Assembly: GCA_002726865.1 (NCBI GenBank)
Contig: PBSW01000030.1
Coordinates: forward strand, 3,933-54,358
Length of the DNA: 50,426 nt
Reading direction: 5' to 3'
DNA from: Candidatus Bathyarchaeota archaeon
GTDB lineage: Archaea; Thermoproteota; Bathyarchaeia; TCS64
Part shown: positions 17,268-24,902 of the stretch, piece after piece
Numbering within the stretch: position 1 is the first letter of the stretch
How the letters are laid out: each line of letters begins with the position of its first letter
Position numbers and translations under genes: made by a program
Notes under the pieces: model-generated
Told to the model about the DNA's origin: nothing
Databases searched by the model: none
What the model saw: only the letters and a program-made list of their open reading frames with translations

Positions 17268-17275
17268 CCTTTTTT
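17268..17275 (+). terminator. Possible T-rich terminator
   Basis: A run of six T residues lies directly after the alaX stop. Archaeal termination often uses such oligo-T stretches without a hairpin. It would end the rpl15-secY-alaX transcript. Confidence 0.3.
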
Positions 17276-17445
17276 CGATATGGAAAAACCAAATATTAAT
17301 GTTGTATGGCTTCCTCTACGAATAAAAAAAGCTAGGGATAGTATTCATCGGGGACGAGTGTTTTCATCCTTCACTTAATCAATGAATTTCATGCATTCAC
17401 CTTTTTTGAATAATTTGACTTGAGGTTTATTCATCCATGATTCAA

Positions 17446-17497
17446 GTTTTAAATGGGAGGAACATTGATTCAACAAAAGCCCCCTCCTTTAAGGGGC
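17446..17497 (+). promoter_or_regulatory. Probable hisS promoter and leader hairpin
   Basis: A TATA-like GTTTTAAATG (17446-17455) predicts transcription from about 17475-17480. At that place the leader contains a GC-rich hairpin: GCCCC (17479-17483) pairs with GGGGC (17493-17497) around a nine-base loop. The AGGTG ribosome-binding sequence of hisS follows at 17507-17511. Another in-frame ATG at 17453 lies inside the TATA element and cannot be the start of this transcript. Confidence 0.4.
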
Positions 17498-17518
17498 ACC
17501 AAGAATAGGTGTAAAATA

Positions 17519-18841
17519 ATGTTTCAACCTGCAAGAGGTACGAGAGATTTCCTTCCCCAGGAGATGTGGAAGAGGAACTGGATCCAAGACAACATCAGAT
17601 CCGTTTTTGAGGCATATGGTTATGGGCCCCTTGGTACCCCAGTCTTCGAGAGCTGGGAGATGCTCAAGATCAAGAGCGGGGAGGATATCCTTAAACAGAT
17701 TTACTACTTCAAAGACAAATCTGGAAGGGAGCTGGGTCTTAGGTTTGAATGGACTGCCTCCCTTGCTAGGGTTATAGCATCCCACCGAGAGCTCCCTAGG
17801 CCCTTCAAACGCTATGCCATAGGCCCCGTTTGGAGGTATGAGCGTCCATCTGAGATGAGCCGAAGAGAGTTCTGGCAAATGGACGTTGATATCGTAGGGG
17901 TTGCAGACCCCATTGCGGACACAGAGGTACTCTCAGTGGCGGTCGACTGCCTTAAGAAGATCGGCTTCGAAGGATTCGTGATAAGGCTCAACGACCGTAG
18001 GCTATTAGAGTCAATAATCCGCGTATCCGGGCTTCCGACAGATCGATATCCAGAAATCTTCAGAGCAGTGGATAAAAGGAAAAAGATCGGCGATGAGGGA
18101 GTCCTCAAGGAACTCGGAAAAATTGGTGCTCCTTTCAATGCATCTGAGCGCCTTCTTGAGTTGACTTCGACGAAGGGAAATCCACAGGAGACTTTGGAGA
18201 AGACAAGGGCCCACATCAGTGGTGATGCCTTAGGTCTGATAGCCTGCGACTCCCTGGGTGCAATAGTGGATTACGCTGAGAGCTTTAGTATCGCTCAATA
18301 TCTTATAATCGACCTTGGACTTGCAAGAGGCCTTGATTACTATACTGGCCCAATTTTTGAAATCTACGCTGAGGGCTTTGAGGGGGCAGGAAGTATCGCT
18401 GGAGGGGGGAGATATGATAACCTCGTGGAGACCTTCGGGGGCAAGGCTACTCCTATGACTGGGATTTCCATGGGAATTCACAGACTTCTCTCCCTTCTGG
18501 AGAAGATGGAGGTTTTCAAGAGCAAGGAGCTAGGGCCAAAAGTCTATGTAGCCGTAGCTTCCAAGGCAGTCCGATACAAAGCTATCGCTATCGCTCAGGA
18601 TATCAGAAGAGCAGGAATCCCTACCGAGATGGAGATAATGAACCGGGGGCTAAGGAAGCAGCTCGACAATGCCAATCGGAAGGGATTCAGGAAGGTTGTT
18701 GTTGTAGGCGAAAGGGAGCTCAACGAAGGCTGTGTTTCCCTTCGGGATATGGGGACATCTGAGCAGAGGATGGTTAAGATTGAGGATTTGGTTGAGGAGC
18801 TCTATTCTCCCCCAACAAAATCCATGTCGAATAAGGTATAG
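17519..18841 (+). CDS. hisS: Histidyl-tRNA synthetase
   Basis: Class II aminoacyl-tRNA synthetase charging tRNA(His) in the cytoplasm. The sequence shows the class II motif 2 region (YAIGPVWRYERPSEMSRREFWQMDVDI), the HisRS-specific signature LARGLDYYTGPIFEIY, motif 3 (TGISMGIHRL) and a C-terminal anticodon-binding domain starting at KVYVAV. The ATG at 17519 is preferred: AGGTG lies seven bases upstream and MFQPARGTRDFLP is the family N-terminus. At 440 aa it is full length and has its own promoter. Confidence 0.96.
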   Translation: MFQPARGTRDFLPQEMWKRNWIQDNIRSVFEAYGYGPLGTPVFESWEMLKIKSGEDILKQIYYFKDKSGRELGLRFEWTASLARVIASHRELPRPFKRYAIGPVWRYERPSEMSRREFWQMDVDIVGVADPIADTEVLSVAVDCLKKIGFEGFVIRLNDRRLLESIIRVSGLPTDRYPEIFRAVDKRKKIGDEGVLKELGKIGAPFNASERLLELTSTKGNPQETLEKTRAHISGDALGLIACDSLGAIVDYAESFSIAQYLIIDLGLARGLDYYTGPIFEIYAEGFEGAGSIAGGGRYDNLVETFGGKATPMTGISMGIHRLLSLLEKMEVFKSKELGPKVYVAVASKAVRYKAIAIAQDIRRAGIPTEMEIMNRGLRKQLDNANRKGFRKVVVVGERELNEGCVSLRDMGTSEQRMVKIEDLVEELYSPPTKSMSNKV

Positions 18842-19076
18842 AATATTGGTAATTTTATTACTTACCCTTAATCAATGAGAATTGATCCTTCCATTCTATT
18901 TTGTAATAATAATGGAGAGGAGACGGGAGATATCTTCACTGGTCTCTGGTTTGAATCCCACAGAACCCGCTTTTCACTCAACACACCCCGCTTAACTATT
19001 TTAGTTTCTTAAAGTGTTTCACGTCGTCAAAATCGCGTGCTAGTATAATTGTAAAAACGACTCTTCAATCTAAATA

Positions 19077-19607
19077 TTAACTACTAAAAGCTTCGGATAA
19101 GGTGTAGTAGACGATTTCTCCTCTCCGGTCAACCACGGCAAGGCGAAGGATCCTATCCGATCTAGTGGCCTCATCTAGCACCTTTCCCAGGCGGTCCACT
19201 GGCACCTTCGATCCCTCCCAGATCATGTAGATCTCGTATCTGGGCACCTTTTTTCCATATGATCCTCTCTCGTAGACAAGAAAATCTACCTCTTGGTCCT
19301 TACCCCTTTTCACGACGAATCCTCGGGTCCTCAGATCCCGATATACAATGTATCTTGTCCATATGTCCGGATCATCAGTTGAGAAACTATTGAGGAGTTC
19401 CCTGAATACCAATCTATATTTAGTCTGTTCTTCTATGATAGAAATTTTCTGGCGCTCCACGAGAAATAGTGCCTCAAAAGGTTGGAGTGAGAGGACCCGA
19501 CTGTCCATCATCAAGGATCCATATCCTTCCTGATATAGACTATTTGCCTCGTTCCACACTGGGACGACTATCCCTGTAGCCGTATAGACTGCGCTGATAG
19601 TGCCCAT
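19077..19607 (-). CDS. endA: tRNA-splicing endonuclease family protein, probably the non-catalytic subunit
   Basis: The C-terminal domain (residues about 84-176) follows archaeal EndA: WTRYIVYRDLRTRGFVVKRG, then VDFLVYERG, and LRLAVVDRRGEIVYYTL at the end. The N-terminal half (GYGSLMMDSRVLSLQPFEALFLVE) also fits. The catalytic Tyr is kept in FLVYERG, but the position of the catalytic His (HSxY in the active enzyme) reads VPRY, and the catalytic Lys is Arg or Ile in SDRILRLA. Crenarchaeal and other TACK enzymes pair a catalytic with a structural subunit, so this is best read as the structural one. The ATG at 19607 is chosen; a TTG one codon upstream is possible. Confidence 0.8.
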   Translation of the reverse strand: MGTISAVYTATGIVVPVWNEANSLYQEGYGSLMMDSRVLSLQPFEALFLVERQKISIIEEQTKYRLVFRELLNSFSTDDPDIWTRYIVYRDLRTRGFVVKRGKDQEVDFLVYERGSYGKKVPRYEIYMIWEGSKVPVDRLGKVLDEATRSDRILRLAVVDRRGEIVYYTLSEAFSS

Positions 19608-19690
19608 CAATATAGCTTGTCACCCGAATGGATAAGTTTCTTCTTCTTCAATAAGTACAAAATCCTTTTCTTGAGGGAGCTCCTCACTCC

Positions 19691-20074
19691 TCATCGGTAG
19701 GCGATGATGAATATGCCCCTCTGATTCGTGATGAGGATCTTGAGTAAAGAGCCTGCCATATATCTATCGAACTCACCAACTGATATCCTCTTAAACAATG
19801 TTACCTGGTTAACTTTGCTAAGTAGGGTCTGGTTATAGCTGTGGCAATATGCATAGATCTTTTTATCTTCCTAAATGTCTATCGGAAAAACACCAATAGC
19901 CGTACCTACTCTATCCATACCAACGTGAACGCTTAGATCATACTAACCTTCACTCCTAACGGTAAGACCTAAAACAGTACAAACAGCCAGCCTTAGGGTA
20001 GGCTCACGCGAGATTAGCCTCTTAGACCCTCCCCTACCGGTTTCAAAGAGGTGACTGGGCGTTCCAGGAAAGTG
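19691..20074 (-). pseudogene. Decayed reading frame, family not recognised
   Basis: On the minus strand one frame reads like protein over about 128 codons but holds two internal in-frame stops before its final one. Recognisable stretches include RLISREPTLRLAVCTVLGL, YDLSVHVGMDRVGTAIGVF and LFKRISVGEFDRYMAGSL. There is no usable start. I cannot name the family. It lies next to a second fragment and the epimerase gene, so an old sugar-transfer or membrane-protein locus is conceivable, but that is a guess. Confidence 0.35.
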
Positions 20075-20099
20075 AAAAATAATCAATATTTTACTTAAT

Positions 20100-20252
20100 T
20101 CATGAAACCGGTAGACGTTTGTCGTGTTTGATGCTTTGCCCCCTAAGCTGGGTGATCATGACAGGGATGTCGACGAGCGCATGGTTGATCTCTTCCCTGA
20201 CGTTCTCACATATGGGCTTCTTCTTGTTTAGAGCGGGAATCACGACCGTTGC
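20100..20252 (-). pseudogene. Fragment resembling the N-terminus of a family 2 glycosyltransferase
   Basis: About 50 codons on the minus strand read ATVVIPALNKKKPICENVRE and onward to a stop. VVIPALN followed by a charged stretch and an amphipathic helix is how GT-A fold family 2 glycosyltransferases (for example dolichyl-phosphate mannose synthases) begin. The catalytic DDGS/DxD part is absent and there is a stop immediately upstream. It is probably a remnant, next to a sugar-nucleotide epimerase. Confidence 0.35.
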
Positions 20253-20307
20253 CTATCATCCTCCTGTTCTTTTATTATCGCCTTAGTTGACCAAATCAAT
20301 TTCTAAC

Positions 20308-21252
20308 TCAGATAATACTGAACTTGATTATTTGTTCAATTCCCTGTTGGATATTCCATTTTGGTTTATACTTAAGACCCTTCTTTATTTTATCTAAGCT
20401 ATAGCTAAATTCCTTTGTCTCTCCTACACGGGGGGGAAAATTGACGATACCTACCTTTTCCCCCGTGGATTTTTTGATGGCCTCAATGATTCTCTTTGCT
20501 ACCACTCCGATCTCCATTGTCTCACCCCCGACATTATAGACATCGCTCCCTTTATCCTTGGATTTGAGGGCGAGGATGACGGCTTGGGCGATGTCCTCTA
20601 CATGCACGAAGTCCCTGGTGCTGGAGCCGTCCCCGTAGACGGTAAGGTTCTCCCCATTTAGACCCATCCTGATAAACTTGGGTATAACCGTATCATAATT
20701 GGTGAATAGGCCAATACCGAAAACATTCCCGAAGCGAAGGCTTAATGTAGCAATCCCGTAATCGCTGCTAAAGACGTCCATCAGTCTCTCCCCCGCGAGC
20801 TTAGTGACCCCGTATAAGTTGAGGGGTCTCAAGGGGAGGTTCTCAATAACTGGCATCTCCGTGGGCTTTCCATAGACCGCTGCTGTCGAGCAGAACACAA
20901 CTTTCCCGATCCCCAGCCTTCTTGCGGCCTCAAGGACGTTGTATGTACCATAAACGTTGATTGATGTAGCTTCAGCGGGTCGCTCCCTGCATTTGATGAG
21001 GCCTGGTAGGGCCGCCAGGTGAGCTATTACGTCGCAATCCTCAAAAGCCCTCAACAAGGAATCTATGTCTCTTATATCCCCTTTGAGCAAACTAACTCCA
21101 TTACTTACTCCCCAGGTCCTCAAGTAGCTATAGTTACTGTTCATCAGGTTGTCTATTGAGACGACTTCGTTATTCCTTTCAATGAGGCTCTTCACTAGTT
21201 GAGAACCGATATATCCTGCGCCGCCCGTCACGCCTATTTTCAAAGAGATCAA
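20308..21252 (-). CDS. NAD-dependent sugar-nucleotide epimerase/dehydratase (UDP-glucose 4-epimerase-like)
   Basis: Extended short-chain dehydrogenase acting on nucleotide sugars. The NAD-binding motif GVTGGAGYIGSQLV is at the N-terminus, the catalytic Ser is in FCSTAAVYG, and the Y-x3-K pair is in YGVTKLAGERL. It ends in the usual YKPKWNIQQGIEQII region. It is 314 aa and complete. The start is uncertain between TTG at 21252 and TTG at 21243; a TATA-like element (21271-21280) predicts transcription near 21250 and favours the latter. The substrate cannot be told from sequence alone. It probably supplies sugars for cell-surface glycans. Confidence 0.88.
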   Translation of the reverse strand: MISLKIGVTGGAGYIGSQLVKSLIERNNEVVSIDNLMNSNYSYLRTWGVSNGVSLLKGDIRDIDSLLRAFEDCDVIAHLAALPGLIKCRERPAEATSINVYGTYNVLEAARRLGIGKVVFCSTAAVYGKPTEMPVIENLPLRPLNLYGVTKLAGERLMDVFSSDYGIATLSLRFGNVFGIGLFTNYDTVIPKFIRMGLNGENLTVYGDGSSTRDFVHVEDIAQAVILALKSKDKGSDVYNVGGETMEIGVVAKRIIEAIKKSTGEKVGIVNFPPRVGETKEFSYSLDKIKKGLKYKPKWNIQQGIEQIIKFSII

Positions 21253-22020
21253 ATGGGTTATGTCTTAAAGGGAATATAAGATGGGTTGATATCCCCAACT
21301 TAGACTATAGGTATTCTCAAGAATTTCCTTTGAAACAAATATTGTGCCATTAAAAAGATCTATCCAGCATAGAACTTGACTATTTCTTTCTTTGCTATAT
21401 TGATATGGCATTTATCGGTAGCGTTCGCTATGTAGCCGCAAACATCACATATCTCAATAGACCTTCGCGTGCCGTGCGAGCTTAGGCGAACCAGTTTTCA
21501 ATGATGAAATAGACTCCCCTTTTAACTATCCGGTTAACACTCAGGGTTCTTAAGATGGAGATTATCAAGCTGCCAGTGCTCCCTCCTGGAGCCAAAGCTT
21601 CTTTCAAACTGCTTCCAGAGTCTCCTTCATCTCCTTAAGCTGTTACAACATTCCTATCAGAGGGTTTATCTAGCTCGGCTGCTAGGGCTGAGACTTTTCA
21701 GTTGGATCCCTAGCTGGCTCAGGACCATGTACTTTTATCCAAGTCACGTGCTGGCCACTCTAACATTAGGGGGACTGAATAGCTAGGGCCTTTATATCTC
21801 AAGAGACCACCCAGTGGAATCGAAGTACTGTGGAGTTTTAGGTATTATTTTTAATCATCATTCGCAATCCGGACTTTGACCGCGGACTCTTTAGCTTTGA
21901 GGATATATATTTTACAAGGAGAGTTTTTTCCTTGAGTTCCAACTTGATGATATCATCGTCAGAAACTAATCTGGAACCCCTAAAAAAATAGAGTGACTAT
22001 CCTAAAAAAACGTCGAGTCC
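21253..22020. other. Long gene-free stretch with decayed sequence
   Basis: No intact gene is visible in these 768 bases. The part next to the epimerase holds its presumed promoter. The minus strand holds a TnpB-like zinc-ribbon fragment (21360-21467), and upstream of it several short frames interrupted by stops, consistent with a degraded transposon or accessory gene. Confidence 0.6.
21360..21467 (-). pseudogene. Remnant resembling the C-terminal zinc ribbon of an IS200/IS605 TnpB protein
   Basis: The 35-codon frame reads RRSIEICDVCGYIANATDKC and then HINIAKKEIVKF before a stop. The order CxxCGY-A ... N-IA-K is how the second half of the TnpB zinc ribbon looks (CGYxAdrDxNAAiNIakR). The first CxxC is present but the second pair is reduced. 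The RuvC part upstream cannot be followed because of stops. This is probably a dead insertion-sequence fragment. Confidence 0.35.
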
Positions 22021-22866
22021 TCAACGGAGCATCCCGAGAAGCGCAAGGGTGGCGCTCATAGCCTCCTCTGTTCTTACAGTTACACTTCCCTGATCAGGGA
22101 CTACGTTTGCTGTAAAATCGAAGACCTCTCCGATTTCCAGGCCTTTCCTCCCTAATATCTCTTGGATCCCTTCTTTATGAGAGCCGAAAGCAACCAATAC
22201 GCTCTTTGCATCAGTTAAACGAGCTCTAAACTTAGATTCTATGTCTCTAAAAGGAGAGCCAAGCCTCGAGGTTGCAAATTTTAAATCAAAGCTATTGCTC
22301 GAAGCAAGCTTTCCCAATCCGTTTCTAGATAGATGGACACCATACCCCCAATAATATTTTACATCCCCTCTCTTAGCGAATTTTCCCATCAACATAGGCC
22401 GAATGCTAGTAATGAGTACAGTCGTTCGTCCGCCAATGGAGGGGCCACGTCCGGTAACCTTGACGAGAGTTTTGATACCTATATCCACGAGATACTCTCC
22501 GTAATTCTCCGAGAGAACAACTCCCTCCCTGAACTCCCCTGCCTCGAGTCTGCTGGAACGTCGTTCAGAGGGATGGTGGGGAGTTCTAAGAGGCGGGAGA
22601 ATACCGACGTATCTTAGCTCCTCTCTTATTCCGAACAGGTTTTTCCGAAGATATTGAGGGGTCTCAATATAGGTCAAGATGAGCCGGATCAGTTTGGATT
22701 CGTCCGGAAAGTCCCTGTAGATATAGATGTCATCAATCCTATGGATGACCGCAATTCTCGCTATACGGCCTATGACACTTGTTTGCTCCCTGAGGTGAGG
22801 AATCTCTGAAACGAGGGAGGAAGGTAGGGCTATTGCCAGTTTGTAGTCCCTTCGAATTGAATTCAT
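22021..22866 (-). CDS. SPOUT-family RNA methyltransferase (DUF171-type)
   Basis: Putative S-adenosylmethionine-dependent rRNA methyltransferase of the trefoil-knot SPOUT class. The N-terminus KLAIALPSSLVSEIPHLREQTSVIGRIARIAVIHRIDDIYIYRD is typical of the archaeal family usually encoded directly upstream of rpl3. The knot lies at the C-terminus (VLVAFGSHKEGIQEILGR, FDFTANVVPDQGSVTVRTEEAMSATLALLGML). The ATG at 22866 overlaps the stop of the preceding gene (ACATGA), which indicates coupling. The frame stays open 30 codons further upstream inside that gene, but that part is not family-like. It is 281 aa. Confidence 0.85.
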   Translation of the reverse strand: MNSIRRDYKLAIALPSSLVSEIPHLREQTSVIGRIARIAVIHRIDDIYIYRDFPDESKLIRLILTYIETPQYLRKNLFGIREELRYVGILPPLRTPHHPSERRSSRLEAGEFREGVVLSENYGEYLVDIGIKTLVKVTGRGPSIGGRTTVLITSIRPMLMGKFAKRGDVKYYWGYGVHLSRNGLGKLASSNSFDLKFATSRLGSPFRDIESKFRARLTDAKSVLVAFGSHKEGIQEILGRKGLEIGEVFDFTANVVPDQGSVTVRTEEAMSATLALLGMLR

Positions 22867-23330
22867 GTGGAGGCCCCTTCTTCTCTCAATCTGGACCAAG
22901 AGGTCCAACCGGTCTTTACAAATCGCTCCCTTGCCCTGAGATCTCCGTGAACCCATTCGAGAAATGAGTTGAAACTACGCTTTCTAAAGACGGTGAACAT
23001 GTCGCCGACTCCAAGGCGGGCGAGACTTTTAAGAAATTCCTGCTCAGCTAACTCCTGGGTAGGGCCTATGATCTTGACACTCTTCACCGTGTAGCCCTCG
23101 TTGATCATAGCCTCTTTTGCCCTAGAGAGAATATAACCTGAGCAAATGTGTATTGGCTCTTCTTTGGAAACAAGGAGCTTTTCCATACCCTCAGCTACCA
23201 CCCGGAGGGCTTGAGCAAGATACTCCTTGCTCTTGAATGTTTTGCCCTGAAATAGATCAATGGATATTTCTCCAGAGTAGGATTCCCCCGTTCCGACCCG
23301 GCGCATTACCACGACGGCGCCGCCCAACAA
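22863..23330 (-). CDS. Unrecognised protein encoded with the SPOUT methyltransferase
   Basis: I cannot assign a family. The 155-aa product looks like a soluble alpha/beta protein, with the strand-like segments GGAVVVMRRV and EISIDLF and later IHICSGYILSRAKEAMINEGYTVKSVKIIG. It ends in an Arg/Trp-rich tail. It overlaps the methyltransferase start, so the two are translated together and may act together on RNA. The start is doubtful: TTG at 23330, or ATG at 23306. The same frame continues upstream through one TAA (23346-23348) to an ATG at 23387, which sits right behind a TATA-like element. Confidence 0.6.
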   Translation of the reverse strand: MLGGAVVVMRRVGTGESYSGEISIDLFQGKTFKSKEYLAQALRVVAEGMEKLLVSKEEPIHICSGYILSRAKEAMINEGYTVKSVKIIGPTQELAEQEFLKSLARLGVGDMFTVFRKRSFNSFLEWVHGDLRARERFVKTGWTSWSRLREEGAST

Positions 23331-23401
23331 GTCGCCCCAACCTGATTAACGCCCGCAAATACGGGTATCGTCCACCTCGACGACCATACCGTATATCATT
23401 A

Positions 23402-23412
23402 TTCTTAAATAT
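23402..23412. promoter_or_regulatory. Possible bidirectional TATA element
   Basis: CTTAAATATT reads as a TATA-like box on both strands, between the divergent methyltransferase-partner gene and the recombinase. On the minus strand it predicts a start near 23382; on the plus strand near 23436. Confidence 0.35.
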
Positions 23413-24677
23413 TGGACGCAATTTTAAACATATTGATAGGGTTAAAGGAGTATTCGGAGAATAAAACGCCTTTAGAGAATTTTGAATTCTCATTGGGTAA
23501 TGTTTCTGAAAAAACTCGGAACGGATATTTGATGCAGTTAGATCAATTCTGCAAATACCTTGGAGATTCCCCCAACGAACTATATGCAATTGAATCTGTA
23601 AATCAAGACTCAAGAGAAAGCGGCGATAAGCTGGCTCTAAGGATGGCTTTTGAAGATTTTAGGAAGCACCTCATAGAGAATAAAGGACTCAATCCAAACA
23701 CAGCTAAAAACTATAAAAAAGCCTTGAATCGATTCCTTAGAGCGAATGGATTATCAGAATTACCTCGTGACGAGGGAAAAAGTGTCGAGGCGAATGATGT
23801 AAATCTCATAATAAAAGACCAGATACGACACCTTCTCGAAACAGCAGGAAACGATTATCGATTACGAGCCTTGATCCTTACAGCGAAGGATACAGGTCTC
23901 AGAGTATCAGATCTCGCTCAATTGACGGTTGGTTATTTCAATGGAATGCGTATTGATCATGATTCACGAGGGCGTGAATTCAGGTATTGGATTAAACCGC
24001 TACGCACCAAGAAGACAGGTGTAAACGCATATGTCTGTTTAGGACCAGAATCAATTCAGGCTCTGAAAGACTACATTGGGAATAATATTTCAGGTCCAAT
24101 CTTCAGGACCATTGCTTCTACTAAAGGAGGTAAAATGCGAATCACCAGAGGTCCAAGGCGAGGCGAGCAAATAAGTAGAAAGGGTTCAGAAGCTGGTCTA
24201 GCCATGCAAAAGACAGCTATCACAAATGTCTTCATCAACCACTCAAGGAAATTACGACAAAACGGGATACGGATCACAGCACACAGTTTCAGAAAATTTT
24301 TCTTGAATGCGTGGACATCGCAAGGATTGAAAGATTATGGCAAACGCTATGCAGGGAAAAGCCTTGGAAATAATGATGGCGCATACACAGCCAAAAATAA
24401 CGGAATCCTCGGAGGCAAATACAAGGAACTATATGATGAAGTCCTTGGATTAGAGGATACTAGAACAGCAGAGGAATTAAAGAGAACTCAAAACGAGATT
24501 AACCAATTAAAGACACAACTCATAGAGTTACAGAGAAACTTCATTTTACTAAACAGGAATCATATTCCCACCGTAGTTCAGGCACTCGGAGAAAACCAGC
24601 TCCCAGCAGGTCAAATGGGTTCCCTTAGTGTCCTCGACTGGCAAAAAATGCAAAAGGGGAAAGAGTCGGAGAATTGA
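23412..24677 (+). CDS. Tyrosine recombinase/integrase with C-terminal coiled coil
   Basis: Site-specific recombinase of the phage-integrase family. A core-binding SAM-like domain spans about residues 30-115 (SEKTRNGYLMQLDQF, NPNTAKNYKKALNRFLR). The catalytic domain shows R164 in DTGLRVSDL, K200/K201 in RTKKTG, H291-x2-R294 in HSFRKFF and a likely nucleophile Y325 in DGAYTAKN. The usual LGH box is degenerate (GKSLGNN). Residues 347-382 form a heptad-rich coiled coil, which could serve multimerisation. There is no ATG near the start; TTG at 23412 is the longest option and the true start may be later. No tRNA gene or clear attachment site is adjacent. Confidence 0.85.
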   Translation: MDAILNILIGLKEYSENKTPLENFEFSLGNVSEKTRNGYLMQLDQFCKYLGDSPNELYAIESVNQDSRESGDKLALRMAFEDFRKHLIENKGLNPNTAKNYKKALNRFLRANGLSELPRDEGKSVEANDVNLIIKDQIRHLLETAGNDYRLRALILTAKDTGLRVSDLAQLTVGYFNGMRIDHDSRGREFRYWIKPLRTKKTGVNAYVCLGPESIQALKDYIGNNISGPIFRTIASTKGGKMRITRGPRRGEQISRKGSEAGLAMQKTAITNVFINHSRKLRQNGIRITAHSFRKFFLNAWTSQGLKDYGKRYAGKSLGNNDGAYTAKNNGILGGKYKELYDEVLGLEDTRTAEELKRTQNEINQLKTQLIELQRNFILLNRNHIPTVVQALGENQLPAGQMGSLSVLDWQKMQKGKESEN

Positions 24678-24861
24678 TGAGACAGAAGGGGTCCGTACTG
24701 CGAAAAACGTAGGCTTCGCAGATGATTGGCGAGTCTTTTATGTTATAGCACCAGATTTATCTGAGTTGAAACTTTCCCACGAGTACAACCTAGCTGCGCT
24801 ATATCCAGAGCTGACCAAGGAGTGGCATCCAACCAGGAATGGGGATTTGACGGAATATTAG
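24628..24861 (+). CDS. Small protein ending in a truncated DUF4379-like zinc-ribbon segment
   Basis: The last 30 residues (HEYNLAALYPELTKEWHPTR and then NGDLTEY) match the first half of the repeat unit in the DUF4379 'probable zinc ribbon' family, which normally continues to a WWxC zinc site. Here the frame stops just before the cysteines would come. It overlaps the recombinase by 50 bases in another frame, so its start is doubtful. I read it as a truncated gene, perhaps cut by the insertion or deletion that left the recombinase here. Confidence 0.4.
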   Translation: MSSTGKKCKRGKSRRIDETEGVRTAKNVGFADDWRVFYVIAPDLSELKLSHEYNLAALYPELTKEWHPTRNGDLTEY

Positions 24862-24902
24862 GTCCCTCCGCGTAAGGACAAAATCCGTGCGAGAATCCTT
24901 TT

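Noticed and set aside
17453..17518. Upstream in-frame extension of hisS from an ATG at 17453.
   Set aside because: The ATG lies inside the predicted TATA element, the 22 extra residues (Pro- and Lys-rich) are unlike HisRS, and a good ribosome-binding sequence precedes 17519.
18945..18975. A stretch resembling a tRNA T-arm (GGTTTGAATCCC).
   Set aside because: The conserved TTC of the T-loop reads TTT, no matching acceptor, D or anticodon stems could be built around it, and no CCA-proximal pairing is visible.
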